From assembly GCF_000682695.1 (NCBI RefSeq), contig NZ_AWFG01000016.1, positions 1 through 64,000 on the forward strand: a DNA stretch of 64,000 nt, in the 5' to 3' direction. Each line of letters opens with the position of its first letter. The stretch's first letter is position 1. This DNA is from Hyphomonas chukchiensis. GTDB taxonomy: Bacteria > Pseudomonadota > Alphaproteobacteria > Caulobacterales > Hyphomonadaceae. Below are positions 45,486 to 53,909 of the stretch, in pieces. Made by a program: the position numbers and the translations under genes. Under the pieces are notes generated by a model that made no database searches, had not been told where the DNA came from, and saw only the letters and a list, made by a program, of their open reading frames with translations.

Positions 45486-46864
45486 CCGGCCAGTTCCGTC
45501 AGCAGGACATGCCAGTGCTCCAGCGCGCCGGGTATGGAATCGACCGGCACCCGTTCGTTCAACCCATGCGCAAAGTCATCCGAGGGCTTCATGAAGATGC
45601 CGGAGACGCCATAGCTCGGAATGCCCTGACCCCGGAACAACAGGCTGTCCGTCGTCCCCGCCGACATGCTGGGAATGATCGTCAGGCCCGGCGACTGGAT
45701 ATCGACGGCCTTGCGCACAGCCGCCATCAGCTCTGCGTCCAGCGGCGATGTCTCGCTCTGCGGATACTCGACCGGGAAATTGACCTCGGCGCCATCGCCA
45801 ACCAGTTCCTGCAGCTTGGCCTGAACACTCTTGGGCGAAACCCCCGGGAAGATCCGGCAATTGATATTCGCTGTTACGCGCTGGGGCAGGGCGTTCTGCG
45901 CGTGGCCGCCTTCAATCTGCGTGGTCACACAGGTCGTGCGGATCTGGCCGATATATTCCGGCTGGGCCGACAGCAGCACCACGGCCTCAGCATCCTCCGG
46001 GTTCTCGGCAAACCGTGCCATCGCGGTGCCGATTTCGCCCGGCACCTGCTTTGCCGTCTCGCGGAAATAGGCCTGAGTCAGCTCGCTCGTCTGCGTCGGG
46101 AACTCATAGGCTGCCACGCGCTCCAGCGCCGCCGACATGTCGACAATGGCATTGCTGCCGGTCGGGCGGCTGGAATGGCCACCGGGATTGGTGATCACCA
46201 CTTCGAAATCGGCATAGGTCTTCTCGCCCGCCTGCAGGCTGTAATAGCGTGGTGCGCCCTCATCGCTCAGCGTGCCGCCGCCGGCATCTGCGTTCAGCAC
46301 CATCCGCGCGCCCTTGAAGCGCGGGGCGACAGAAGCCGCCGTTTCCTGGGCGGTCTCCTCATCGCCGGTCAGCACAAGGATCATGTCATGCGCGGGCACA
46401 AAGCCTTCGCGCTTCAGCCGCATGAGCGTTGTGACCACCATTGTCAGGCCATATTTGTTGTCCAGCACACCGCGACCGTAATAATAGGTGCCGTCGGTCT
46501 CCATCGTGAACGGGTCGCGCACCCAGTCGGCAGGGTCGGCTTCCACCACATCCATATGCGCGTTCAGCACGATGGGCGTGTCGCTGCTCTTGCCTGGGTA
46601 CCGTGCGATCAGCGAGGCCGTTTCGCCCAAGGGCACAATCTCGATATCGGCTTTCGCAAAGCCCGCCGTTTCGAGTTCGCCGGCGAGGTAGGCCGCATAG
46701 GCCGGCACCTTGCCGCGACCTGCCACAGTATCAAACGCGACAGACTTGCCGAGTATTTCAACCGCCCTGGCCACATCCGCCGGGTCTGCCTCTGCGCGCG
46801 CAGGTGACGATACGCACCCTGCCAGCATGAGTGTCGCGAGACTTGTCAGGACAATCTTGTTCAT
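45482..46864 (-). CDS. M20-family metallopeptidase lipoprotein
   Basis: This 460-residue zinc exopeptidase has a lipoprotein signal (LMLAGC, Cys17). Zinc ligands and catalytic residues are in place: H103 and D105 (NAHMDVV), D135 (GVLDNKYG) and E169/E170 (TGDEE). The dimerisation or lid domain follows (NPGGHSSRPTGSNAI), and MSAGTTDSLLFRGQGIPSYG near the end supplies the final His/Asp-type region. It is probably a periplasmic di- or tripeptidase. It stands 97 bp downstream of the lipid A operon on the same strand. Confidence 0.93.
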   Translation of the reverse strand: MNKIVLTSLATLMLAGCVSSPARAEADPADVARAVEILGKSVAFDTVAGRGKVPAYAAYLAGELETAGFAKADIEIVPLGETASLIARYPGKSSDTPIVLNAHMDVVEADPADWVRDPFTMETDGTYYYGRGVLDNKYGLTMVVTTLMRLKREGFVPAHDMILVLTGDEETAQETAASVAPRFKGARMVLNADAGGGTLSDEGAPRYYSLQAGEKTYADFEVVITNPGGHSSRPTGSNAIVDMSAALERVAAYEFPTQTSELTQAYFRETAKQVPGEIGTAMARFAENPEDAEAVVLLSAQPEYIGQIRTTCVTTQIEGGHAQNALPQRVTANINCRIFPGVSPKSVQAKLQELVGDGAEVNFPVEYPQSETSPLDAELMAAVRKAVDIQSPGLTIIPSMSAGTTDSLLFRGQGIPSYGVSGIFMKPSDDFAHGLNERVPVDSIPGALEHWHVLLTELAG

Positions 46865-46961
46865 GGGGCATGTTCCTTGGCTATGCCTGAAGCCTTACCG
46901 GGCCCCACGCGGCCAAGCAATTGCTTTCCAGAACAGCACGGTCCCCGCCCCGTCTTTGGAT

Positions 46962-47921
46962 TCAGGTAATGCCGGCTTCGCGCCAGGCTTCTTTGGGCCA
47001 GCGCCGGTGTTGCCAGAACCATTGGCCCGGTTCGGCGCGGATACAGTCTTCGAGGAACCCGTTGATCCGGGTCACGGTGGCGAGGATGTCAGCCTCGGCG
47101 TCGCCGGTGTCCTGTGGCAGGAAGGGTTCATGGATTTCCACCCGGAACCGGGCAGGGCCCGTGCGCACGGTCGAGACCGGCACGATCGGCACGCCATATT
47201 TCAGCGCAAGGCGTGTCGGCCCCTGCGCCGTCATCGCCTCATGCCCGAACAGTGGGACTGAAACGCCCTCGCGGAATTTCTGGTCATTCATCAGCGCAAT
47301 CGGCGCGCCGCGTGCCAGCGCTCGCATCAGCTCGCGCGTGCCGATGCCCTTGGGCGCGGCCGTGCCGGTGCCATAGTCATGGCGCAGCTTGTTGATGCGC
47401 CGGTCGATGTGCGGATTGTTCAGGGCCCGGTAGGTCATCACGGCATGCGGGATGCGCTTGCAGATCGCCGCCGGCATGATTTCCCAATTGGCAAAGTGGC
47501 CGGAGATGAACACGGCGCCCTTGCCGCTGGCATTGATCTCATCCAGGCGCTCGACACCGACAACATCCACGCGTCCGCTCGTATACGGGTCGATGGCGGG
47601 CAGGTGGGGCAGTTCGCCCGCCGTGCGCCCGGCGCTTTCCCATGCGGCCATGGCTGTGCGCTCGATCTCGACCTCGGTCCAGTCGGGGAAGGCCAGTTTC
47701 AGGTTGCGCCGCATGGTCTTGTGCTGCGACAGCATCGGCCCGATCTTCTTCAGCAGCCAGCCGCAGAAGTCAGACGCCTTGTCCGGCCCCAGCAGTTTCA
47801 TCGGCCACCAGTAGATCACGTCCCACGCCACGGTCTCCAGCCGCCATTGCACCCGCTGCCAGAAGGAGGCGCGGTTATCGATGTCCTTCGGGCGGACATA
47901 GGCGGGGGGCGTATCGGTCAT
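46962..47921 (-). CDS. Lipid A acyltransferase, LpxL/HtrB family
   Basis: This 319-residue inner-membrane enzyme transfers a secondary acyl chain to Kdo-lipid A. The acyltransferase motif H142-FANW-E147 (ISGHFANWEIMPA) is intact. The substrate-contact segments ALMNDQKFREGVSVPLFG and PIVPVSTVRT are typical of the family. Its ATG overlaps the lpxK stop by four bases. It is the last gene of the DUF374-waaA-lpxK-lpxL operon. Whether it is LpxL- or LpxM-like cannot be set by eye. Confidence 0.93.
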   Translation of the reverse strand: MTDTPPAYVRPKDIDNRASFWQRVQWRLETVAWDVIYWWPMKLLGPDKASDFCGWLLKKIGPMLSQHKTMRRNLKLAFPDWTEVEIERTAMAAWESAGRTAGELPHLPAIDPYTSGRVDVVGVERLDEINASGKGAVFISGHFANWEIMPAAICKRIPHAVMTYRALNNPHIDRRINKLRHDYGTGTAAPKGIGTRELMRALARGAPIALMNDQKFREGVSVPLFGHEAMTAQGPTRLALKYGVPIVPVSTVRTGPARFRVEIHEPFLPQDTGDAEADILATVTRINGFLEDCIRAEPGQWFWQHRRWPKEAWREAGIT

Positions 47922-48913
47922 TGGCGTGCAGAGAAGATGATGGCGTCCAGCAGCGCTTCAAGCGCTGGCCTGTCTTCAAATCGTGCTGCGACCGGAAAGG
48001 CAAGCACGCGCTTCTGTTCCGGCTGCGGAAGGCGCACATGGTCCTTGGTCGTCGTGATCAGGCGGGCGCCATGCGCCTCGGCCAGTTCGTGCAGGAATTT
48101 CAGCTCGCCCTCGCTATAGACATGGTGGTCGTCATAGCCGACCGCCTCGCGCAGGTCCGCCCCGGCGGCTTTAAGCCCGTCGAAGAACTTGAGTGGCCGG
48201 CCAATGCCCGCAAAGGCCACCAGTGGCCCCGTCGGGACAACCTTTGTCGGCCCGAGGCGCGCCCGCAGCACGGGCAGGCCGGATCGGGTCACCGCACCTG
48301 GCACATCGCCGTCACCCATCAAGATCACGCCATTGGCCCGTGCCAGCCCGTCGCTGACCGGTTCGCGCAGCGGGCCCTTGGGCAACAGGTGCCCATTGCC
48401 GAACGGTGCGGCCGCATCAATCACGATGAGCGAGAGGTCCTTGTAGAGCGACGGGTTCTGGTGGCCGTCATCCATGATGATCACCTGCACGCCGTCTGCC
48501 TGCATGGCCTGCGCCGCCTCGACCCGGTCGCGCCCGATCCAGCTCTCGCCGGTCGCCGCCAGCATCAGGGGCTCGTCGCCGACCATCGCGGCCGTGTGTT
48601 CACCCGGAACGACCCTCAGAACACCCTTGGAATCTCCTCCATAGCCCCTCGAAAGGGTCGCGGAACGGACTCCGAATGACCCGAGAACGGTCCGGATAGC
48701 CTCGACAACGGGCGTCTTGCCGACGCCGCCGACCGTCAGGTTGCCAACGCAGATGACCGGGATATCCACATGGACAGGCTCGGCCCTTTCCAGCTTGGTC
48801 TGCACGCCAAGCCGGTAGGCAAAAGCCAATGGTGACAACAGGAGGCGCGTCAGGGGCGCGGCTTCGCGGGACTTCGGGTCGAGGCCCGCCGACCAGAAGT
48901 GCGGCGCCTTCAT
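47918..48913 (-). CDS. lpxK: Tetraacyldisaccharide 4'-kinase
   Basis: LpxK phosphorylates the 4' position of the lipid A precursor. The 331-residue protein has the P-loop GNLTVGGVGKTP (57-68), the DDGHQN motif (MDDGHQNPSLYKD) and the C-terminal AGIGRPLKFFDGL and DHHVYSEGEL segments. The length is normal. Both ends overlap neighbours by four bases (waaA upstream, LpxL-like gene downstream), so translation is coupled. Confidence 0.96.
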   Translation of the reverse strand: MKAPHFWSAGLDPKSREAAPLTRLLLSPLAFAYRLGVQTKLERAEPVHVDIPVICVGNLTVGGVGKTPVVEAIRTVLGSFGVRSATLSRGYGGDSKGVLRVVPGEHTAAMVGDEPLMLAATGESWIGRDRVEAAQAMQADGVQVIIMDDGHQNPSLYKDLSLIVIDAAAPFGNGHLLPKGPLREPVSDGLARANGVILMGDGDVPGAVTRSGLPVLRARLGPTKVVPTGPLVAFAGIGRPLKFFDGLKAAGADLREAVGYDDHHVYSEGELKFLHELAEAHGARLITTTKDHVRLPQPEQKRVLAFPVAARFEDRPALEALLDAIIFSARQ

Positions 48914-50169
48914 TGCAACAGCCCCGGTTCGGGGATCAGCGGCAGCAGCGCCTTCAGCGTTTCCACCATGGGCGCGTCGGCATGTTCGGCCAGCGCTGTA
49001 ACAGCTGCAGCAGGTGGCGGCGGTGCGTTCTGCAATGCATCGGCCACGCTGGCGGCATCGTCGGCAACCCGCACAAGGCCGCGCTGCTCCAGATCAGCCA
49101 TCATGCTGGCAAAGTTGTGCACGCGAGGGCCGGTCACGACGGGTTTGGAAAAACGGACGGGTTCCAATGGGTTATGGCCGCCGACGCCTTCGGCATGGCC
49201 GCCGCCGAGGTAAACCGCATCGGCCAGCCGCAGCCAGAGGCCCATCTCGCCCATCGTATCGGCCAGCAGCACGCGCGTGCGCGTGTTCGGCACCTGTCCT
49301 TTTGATCGCCGCGCGAAGGGCAGGCCCCGCGCCCGGATCAGCGCCTCCACCTCGTCACCGCGCTCCGGGTGGCGGGGCGCAATGATGAGAGCCGAATCCG
49401 GAATATTGGCTGCCGCATCAAGGAACAGCTCTTCCTCGCCGCCATGTGTCGAGGCCGCCACGAGACAGCGCCTGCCGCCAACAAAGCCCTCACGTATCCT
49501 CTGGATTTCGAAGTCGCTGGCTTCCGGGCCGGGCAGGGCGGATTTCAGGTTCCCTGCCGAGCGCACCGTTTCGCCCAGCAGGCTGCCCAGGCGCTGCGCT
49601 GTATCGGTATCTGCAGAAAGCACAACGTCGAAACGACCGACCAGCTTGCGGAACAGCCCCTGGAAGCGCTTCCAGCCATCGGCAGAGCCTTGGGTCATGC
49701 GCGCGTTGACAAGTGCGCGTTTCGCGCCGCTTTCCCCCGCTTCAAAAATCAGGTTCGGCCAGATCTCGCCTTCGCCGAAGACACAGAGGTCAGGCTTCCA
49801 GTGCGCAATGAAGCGTTTTGCGATGGCGGGTGTATCCAGCGGTGCCATCAGGTGGATGGCGGCGTCCGGCAGGGCAGGGCCCAGCAGGCGGGCCGAGGTC
49901 AGGGTCTGGCTCGTGAAGACCAGCATGAGGTCGGGCCGCGCAGCGACCAGCCGGTGCCCCACTTCCAGCAACAGACGGCTCTCGCCGACGCTTGCGCCAT
50001 GCAGCCAGACGAGCCGTCCCTGGCGTCTGTTGGGCATATTGCGCGCCAGGCGCTCATTCATCCGCCCGTAATCTTCCTTTCCCTTGCCGGCGCGTCGGCG
50101 CAGCACGCCGGGCAGGAAGGGCGACAGGAGGCGGGTAATCGCCCGATAGGCATGGAAGGCGGGTGTCAT
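48910..50169 (-). CDS. waaA: 3-deoxy-D-manno-octulosonic acid (Kdo) transferase
   Basis: WaaA attaches Kdo residues to the lipid A precursor. The 419-residue GT-B glycosyltransferase has an N-terminal membrane-associated segment and the signatures WLHGASVGE, VFGEGEIWPNLIFEA, RHPERGDEVEAL and LGGGHAEGVGGHNPLEPVRFSKPVVTGP. Four-base overlaps join it to the DUF374 acyltransferase upstream and lpxK downstream, the usual arrangement in alphaproteobacteria. Confidence 0.96.
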   Translation of the reverse strand: MTPAFHAYRAITRLLSPFLPGVLRRRAGKGKEDYGRMNERLARNMPNRRQGRLVWLHGASVGESRLLLEVGHRLVAARPDLMLVFTSQTLTSARLLGPALPDAAIHLMAPLDTPAIAKRFIAHWKPDLCVFGEGEIWPNLIFEAGESGAKRALVNARMTQGSADGWKRFQGLFRKLVGRFDVVLSADTDTAQRLGSLLGETVRSAGNLKSALPGPEASDFEIQRIREGFVGGRRCLVAASTHGGEEELFLDAAANIPDSALIIAPRHPERGDEVEALIRARGLPFARRSKGQVPNTRTRVLLADTMGEMGLWLRLADAVYLGGGHAEGVGGHNPLEPVRFSKPVVTGPRVHNFASMMADLEQRGLVRVADDAASVADALQNAPPPPAAAVTALAEHADAPMVETLKALLPLIPEPGLLQ

Positions 50170-50903
50170 GTCGCGCTCAGCCCCGCCTCTTCGGGAAGTG
50201 TGTAGCCCACCAAGGCCTCTGCACGACGCGTGGCCTTGTCCATGCGGCGCTGCAATTCCGCACGCAGCGCTTCAGGGCTTTCCGACCGGGGTGTCTCCAG
50301 CATTTCCCCGTACACGATCGCACCTTTCACAAACGGCCAGGGCAGGATGAACCGGTCCCAGCTGTCAAACCGCTTCGAAGGATTGCTCGCCAGCGCATAG
50401 GGCAGGATGGGCGCGCCGGCCCGCTGGGCAATCATGATGGCGCCAAGGCTGACTTCTTCGCGGGGCCCTCTTGGGCCATCGGGTGTGATGCATACGGCGC
50501 CCCCCGACTTCAGGAGCCTGACCGATTCTGCAATCGCGCGGGCGCCGCCCTTGTCCTTGTTGGCTTTCTTCTTGTTGCCGGCCGATCCCCGGATCGGCTC
50601 CAGCCCAAGATGCTTGATCGCCCGGGCCACCGGTTCGCCATCTCCCGAAAGGGATATCAGCATGGCGCCTTTGGCATCGCGCCCCGGCCAGTCGCGCATC
50701 TGCCGGACCCATCCAGAGGGCAGAAGCAGGATACGGGAATGCCACGCGGCCACGACGACGCCCGGCGCCTCGGCCCATGCCGCTTTCGCGGCGTCTTCCC
50801 CTTCGACCGTCCAGCGCAATGTGCGCGCGATCATGGCCATCCAGATCCAGATCAGGAATCCGAGCAGAATCACGACAGGTTTTGATCGGAACAGTGACTT
50901 CAT
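50166..50903 (-). CDS. DUF374 lysophospholipid acyltransferase-like protein
   Basis: This 245-residue inner-membrane protein of the DUF374 group has one N-terminal membrane segment (VVILLGFLIWIWMAMIA) and the acyltransferase-like motif AAWHSRILLLPSGW, plus the ITPDGPRGPREEV segment typical of the family. The start is uncertain. An ATG at 50987 lies inside the tRNA gene and is rejected; 50939 and 50903 remain, and 50903 gives the compact membrane anchor. It is the first protein gene of the Kdo/lipid A operon. The acyl acceptor is unknown. Confidence 0.85.
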   Translation of the reverse strand: MKSLFRSKPVVILLGFLIWIWMAMIARTLRWTVEGEDAAKAAWAEAPGVVVAAWHSRILLLPSGWVRQMRDWPGRDAKGAMLISLSGDGEPVARAIKHLGLEPIRGSAGNKKKANKDKGGARAIAESVRLLKSGGAVCITPDGPRGPREEVSLGAIMIAQRAGAPILPYALASNPSKRFDSWDRFILPWPFVKGAIVYGEMLETPRSESPEALRAELQRRMDKATRRAEALVGYTLPEEAGLSAT

Positions 50904-50972
50904 CGCGTCGCTTATACTTTGCTTTGCGCCATGCGCCATGCTGGCAGGCAATGATGACTGACTGGTCAGAAA

Positions 50973-51047
50973 TGGTGGGCGATGCAAGGTTCGAACTTGC
51001 GACCCCTGCCGTGTGAAGGCAGTGCTCTACCACTGAGCTAATCGCCC
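50973..51047 (-). tRNA. tRNA-Val (anticodon CAC)
   Basis: The 75-base gene includes its encoded 3' CCA (50973-50975). The acceptor stem GGGCGAT pairs with ATCGCCC, the D-arm is TAGCTCAGTGGTAGAGCA, the anticodon stem CTGCC/GGCAG holds the loop TTCACAC with CAC at 34-36, and the T-loop is GTTCGAACC. It lies just upstream of the DUF374 gene on the same strand. Confidence 0.95.
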
Positions 51048-51528
51048 CGGTTCCGGGAAACGGGTCCGTAATGCCATGCCCCGCGAACGTCAAGCGCGGA
51101 ACGCTTTTGTTAGCGGTAGCAGGATTGCAGGCAGAAATAACCAATGCAAGAATGCATGCCTGCGTCCCGATAGCCGTCAATTCCACATGCAAAAGCACAA
51201 TTGCCTTATTTTGGCTTCCGTACCATCATACTTCGTCGGTGAGGTCTAAATCCTAGCTCTGTTTGCTTATTTTTGCGCATGCGAGCAGGTTTCCCGATCA
51301 AAAAACTCAGCTTCCGGCGCGCGATGAACAGTTGTTCATAATGAACGGCTGTTCATGTTAGATCATTACCTTTCTTTCATCGCGTTCAGCCCTTGAGAAA
51401 GCCACAGAACATCGTCATCTTGCAGTCATAAGCGATGGGCTGATAAGCGGCCCACGATGTAGTCAGAAAGAAGGACAGGCATGTCGAAGTAATTCGACAG
51501 TAAAATAAGAAGCCTGGAGAGAGAGATA
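51048..51528. other. Long non-coding gap between tRNA-Val and the small protein gene
   Basis: This is the largest gene-free stretch in the window (about 480 bp). It holds the tRNA promoter on one side and the promoter and long leader of the 80-residue protein on the other. Tandem palindromes at 51324-51356 are listed separately. A weak hairpin TGGGC/GCCCA is at 51436-51454. No convincing coding frame is visible. A small RNA between 51357 and 51528 is possible but unsupported. Confidence 0.5.
51324..51356. promoter_or_regulatory. Two tandem GAAC-N4-GTTC palindromes
   Basis: The two 16-bp palindromes are ATGAACAGTTGTTCAT (51324-51339) and ATGAACGGCTGTTCAT (51341-51356), with a 17-bp period. 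Arms share the TGAAC/GTTCA half-sites seen at the RND operon operator (18976-18990). They lie about 173 bp before the small protein gene and about 277 bp upstream of tRNA-Val. They probably bind a dimeric repressor; which one is unknown. Confidence 0.45.
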
Positions 51529-51771
51529 ATGAAAGACTGGTGTGACGAAGAAGGCGCAAAGCGCCTTTGCGAAAAAATCAATGCCTATTGGGCCGAGCGC
51601 GGCTATGAAGTTGACGTCGATCTTGTTGACGCTGGCTTCGTCCCCGCAATGCGGAGTGCCCGTACCGACGTGCGCAGCAACATGGTGAACGGTATGCCCC
51701 GTCGCCGTGCAGCTGGCGAAGCAGGCGCAGCGCGCCCAAGCTACCGTCCACGTGCCGAAGCAACTGCCTAG
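51529..51771 (+). CDS. Small conserved protein, 80 residues
   Basis: This is a short cytoplasmic protein with a folded-looking N-terminal half (GAKRLCEKINAYWAERGYEV then VDLVDAGFVPAMRSARTDVR) and a disordered Arg/Ala-rich tail. I recall similar small proteins in other alphaproteobacteria, but no function. GGAGAGAGAG precedes the ATG. A long leader with tandem palindromes lies upstream. Its stop shares CTAG with the convergent gph gene. Confidence 0.75.
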   Translation: MKDWCDEEGAKRLCEKINAYWAERGYEVDVDLVDAGFVPAMRSARTDVRSNMVNGMPRRRAAGEAGAARPSYRPRAEATA

Positions 51772-52448
51772 CCGATAAGGCGAAGCAAAGCCGGAACTAG
51801 TTCAGAATAGTTGCTGACAACTGCGTCAGGCGCGATTTCATCTACGGTTTCGGTCTCGTACCCAAATGGAACGAAAACAAAGGGCAGCCCGGCATTCCGG
51901 GCTGCCCTTTCATCTGTCCGGCTATCCCCCACCATGATCGCCCGTGACCGTTTGCCGCCTGCACGGTCTACGGTCAGGAGGATATGATCCCCGTGTGGCT
52001 TGCGATCCGGCACGCTGTCTGCGCCGACAATTGCCGCGAAGTTTTCAGAAATTTGCAAAGCGTCCAGTAGCCGGTCGGTCGAGCGTTGGCGCTTGTTTGT
52101 GCAAACGGCAAGAATGGCGCCCTCGTGCGTCAGCGTCTGCAGTGCGTCCAATGCATTTTCGAATGGCCGCGATCCGACAGCAATATGGTCCTCGTAATAG
52201 GCAAGGAACTGGTCGAACAGGGCGTCCATGCGGTCCGCATCGGGTTCCGCGCCCTGCGCCGCCATGCCTTTGACGATCATGGCCTTGGCGCCATGGCCGA
52301 TCATGGTGGAAATCGTTGGCAGGTCCACCGGTTTGAGGCCCCCCTCGACCAGCACATGGTTCAATGCATCCAGCAGGTCCGGCGCGGTGTTCACCAGCGT
52401 TCCGTCGAGATCAAATACAATTGTCCAGCCGTCGAACTGCTTTGCCAT
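51768..52448 (-). CDS. gph: Phosphoglycolate phosphatase (HAD family)
   Basis: Gph removes phosphate from 2-phosphoglycolate formed during DNA repair or oxygenation. The 226-residue HAD-IA protein has motif I FDLDGTLVNT, a four-helix cap, motif II Thr in VCTNKR, motif III Lys (DRKPHGDH) and motif IV GDSRTDERAARNAG. Other small phosphate esters may also be substrates. The ATG at 52448 places motif I at the usual distance from the N-terminus. It is divergent from glmU, with 86 bp between. Confidence 0.9.
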   Translation of the reverse strand: MAKQFDGWTIVFDLDGTLVNTAPDLLDALNHVLVEGGLKPVDLPTISTMIGHGAKAMIVKGMAAQGAEPDADRMDALFDQFLAYYEDHIAVGSRPFENALDALQTLTHEGAILAVCTNKRQRSTDRLLDALQISENFAAIVGADSVPDRKPHGDHILLTVDRAGGKRSRAIMVGDSRTDERAARNAGLPFVFVPFGYETETVDEIAPDAVVSNYSELVPALLRLIG

Positions 52449-52534
52449 GCCTGATATGTATTCCTGTCTCGCCACTCGCCTTGAATCGGCCTTTGGTCTA
52501 GGCGAAAGGTCTGGGGAAAGCGAGAGGGCCACCT

Positions 52535-53905
52535 GTGACACACATCGCCAGAGACCGCGCCGCGATCATTCTTGCCGCTGGCAAGGGCACGCGCATGAAG
52601 TCAGACCTGCCAAAGGTGATGCACGCCCTTGGCGGCCGCCCCATGATCGACTGGTCGATTGACCTGGCGCGCAATGTGGGCTGCTCGAAGATCGTCGTTA
52701 TCGCGCACCCGTCCCAAACCGTGCTGATCGACCATGTGACCGCCCTGCTCGGCGAAGGCGCCATTGCCTTCCAGGATCCGCCGCAAGGCACAGGCCATGC
52801 CGTGCGCTGCGCAGAAGACGCCCTGAAAGGGTTCGTCGGGGATCTTGTGGTTCTCTATGGCGACAGTCCGCTTGTGCCTCCTTCTGCCATTGAAGATCTC
52901 TACGCGGCCCTCGAGACCGGCGCCTCGCTCGGCGTGCTGGGATTTGAAGCGGCTGAGCCCGGTCTCTACGGGCGCCTCATCCTCGCGGCTGATGGTGATC
53001 TCGACGCCATCGTCGAAGCGCGCGAAGCCAGTCCGGAGCAACTCGCTGTCCGCCTCTGCAATTCAGGTGTCATGGCGGGGCGTGCCGAAACCATGTTCCG
53101 CCTCCTCGGCAAGGTGACCAACCAGAATGCCAAGGGTGAATATTACCTGACCGACCTTGTCGGCCTTGCCCGCGCCGAGGGCGCCATCTGCAAGGCCGTC
53201 CAGTGCGGTGAGGACGATCTGATCGGTTGCGACAGCAAGGCCGACCTTGCCGAGGCCGAGGCGATTTTCCAGTCCCACCGCCGCCTTGAAGCCATGAATG
53301 CCGGCGTGACCCTCGTTGCGCCGGAAACCGTCTTCTTTTCTCATGACACCATCCTTGAAGCCGATGTCGTGGTTGAGCCCAATGTCGTGTTTGGCCCCGG
53401 CGTGCATGTCCGCTCCGGCGCCCGCATTCGTGCCTTCAGCCACCTTGAGGGCGCCGATGTCGCCTCCGGGTGCGAGATCGGCCCCTACGCGCGTCTGCGC
53501 CCGGGCACCGTGCTCCAGCCCAATGTCCGCATCGGCAATTTCGTCGAGACCAAGAACACGCAGATGGGCGAAGGCGCCAAGGCGAACCATCTTGCCTATC
53601 TCGGCGACGGCACGATCGGCGCGAACGTCAATATCGGCGCCGGGACGATCTTCTGCAATTATGATGGCTTCATGAAATACGGCACGACGATCGGGGAAGG
53701 CGCTTTCATCGGATCGAACTCGGCGCTTGTCGCACCGGTCGAGATCGGTAAGGGCGCCATTGTCGGCTCCGGCAGCGTCATCACCAAGGACGTTGAAGCC
53801 GACGCCCTCGCGGTTGCCCGCGGCCCCCTCATCACGCGCGCAGGCTGGGCGATCAGCTTCCGCACCCGAAAAGGCGCCGAAAAGGCCGCGAGCAAGAAGG
53901 ACTAG
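52535..53905 (+). CDS. glmU: Bifunctional GlcNAc-1-P uridyltransferase/GlcN-1-P acetyltransferase
   Basis: GlmU makes UDP-GlcNAc for peptidoglycan and LPS. The 456-residue protein begins with the nucleotidyltransferase domain (ILAAGKGTRMKSDLPKVMH and VLYGDSPLV), then the left-handed beta-helix acetyltransferase domain (YLGDGTIGANVNIGAGTIFCNYDG and IGSNSALVAP). The start is GTG at 52535. Four bases separate its stop from the rpiA start, so the two are probably co-transcribed. Confidence 0.97.
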   Translation: MTHIARDRAAIILAAGKGTRMKSDLPKVMHALGGRPMIDWSIDLARNVGCSKIVVIAHPSQTVLIDHVTALLGEGAIAFQDPPQGTGHAVRCAEDALKGFVGDLVVLYGDSPLVPPSAIEDLYAALETGASLGVLGFEAAEPGLYGRLILAADGDLDAIVEAREASPEQLAVRLCNSGVMAGRAETMFRLLGKVTNQNAKGEYYLTDLVGLARAEGAICKAVQCGEDDLIGCDSKADLAEAEAIFQSHRRLEAMNAGVTLVAPETVFFSHDTILEADVVVEPNVVFGPGVHVRSGARIRAFSHLEGADVASGCEIGPYARLRPGTVLQPNVRIGNFVETKNTQMGEGAKANHLAYLGDGTIGANVNIGAGTIFCNYDGFMKYGTTIGEGAFIGSNSALVAPVEIGKGAIVGSGSVITKDVEADALAVARGPLITRAGWAISFRTRKGAEKAASKKD

Positions 53906-53909
53906 CGCC

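Noticed and set aside
50904-50987. Longer DUF374 start inside the tRNA gene
   Set aside because: The ATG at 50987 lies within tRNA-Val, so the extended N-terminus is not credible.
51324-51356. Tandem palindromes read as LexA boxes
   Set aside because: Alphaproteobacterial LexA sites are direct repeats GTTC-N7-GTTC. No SOS gene follows, so I left them as sites of an unknown repressor.
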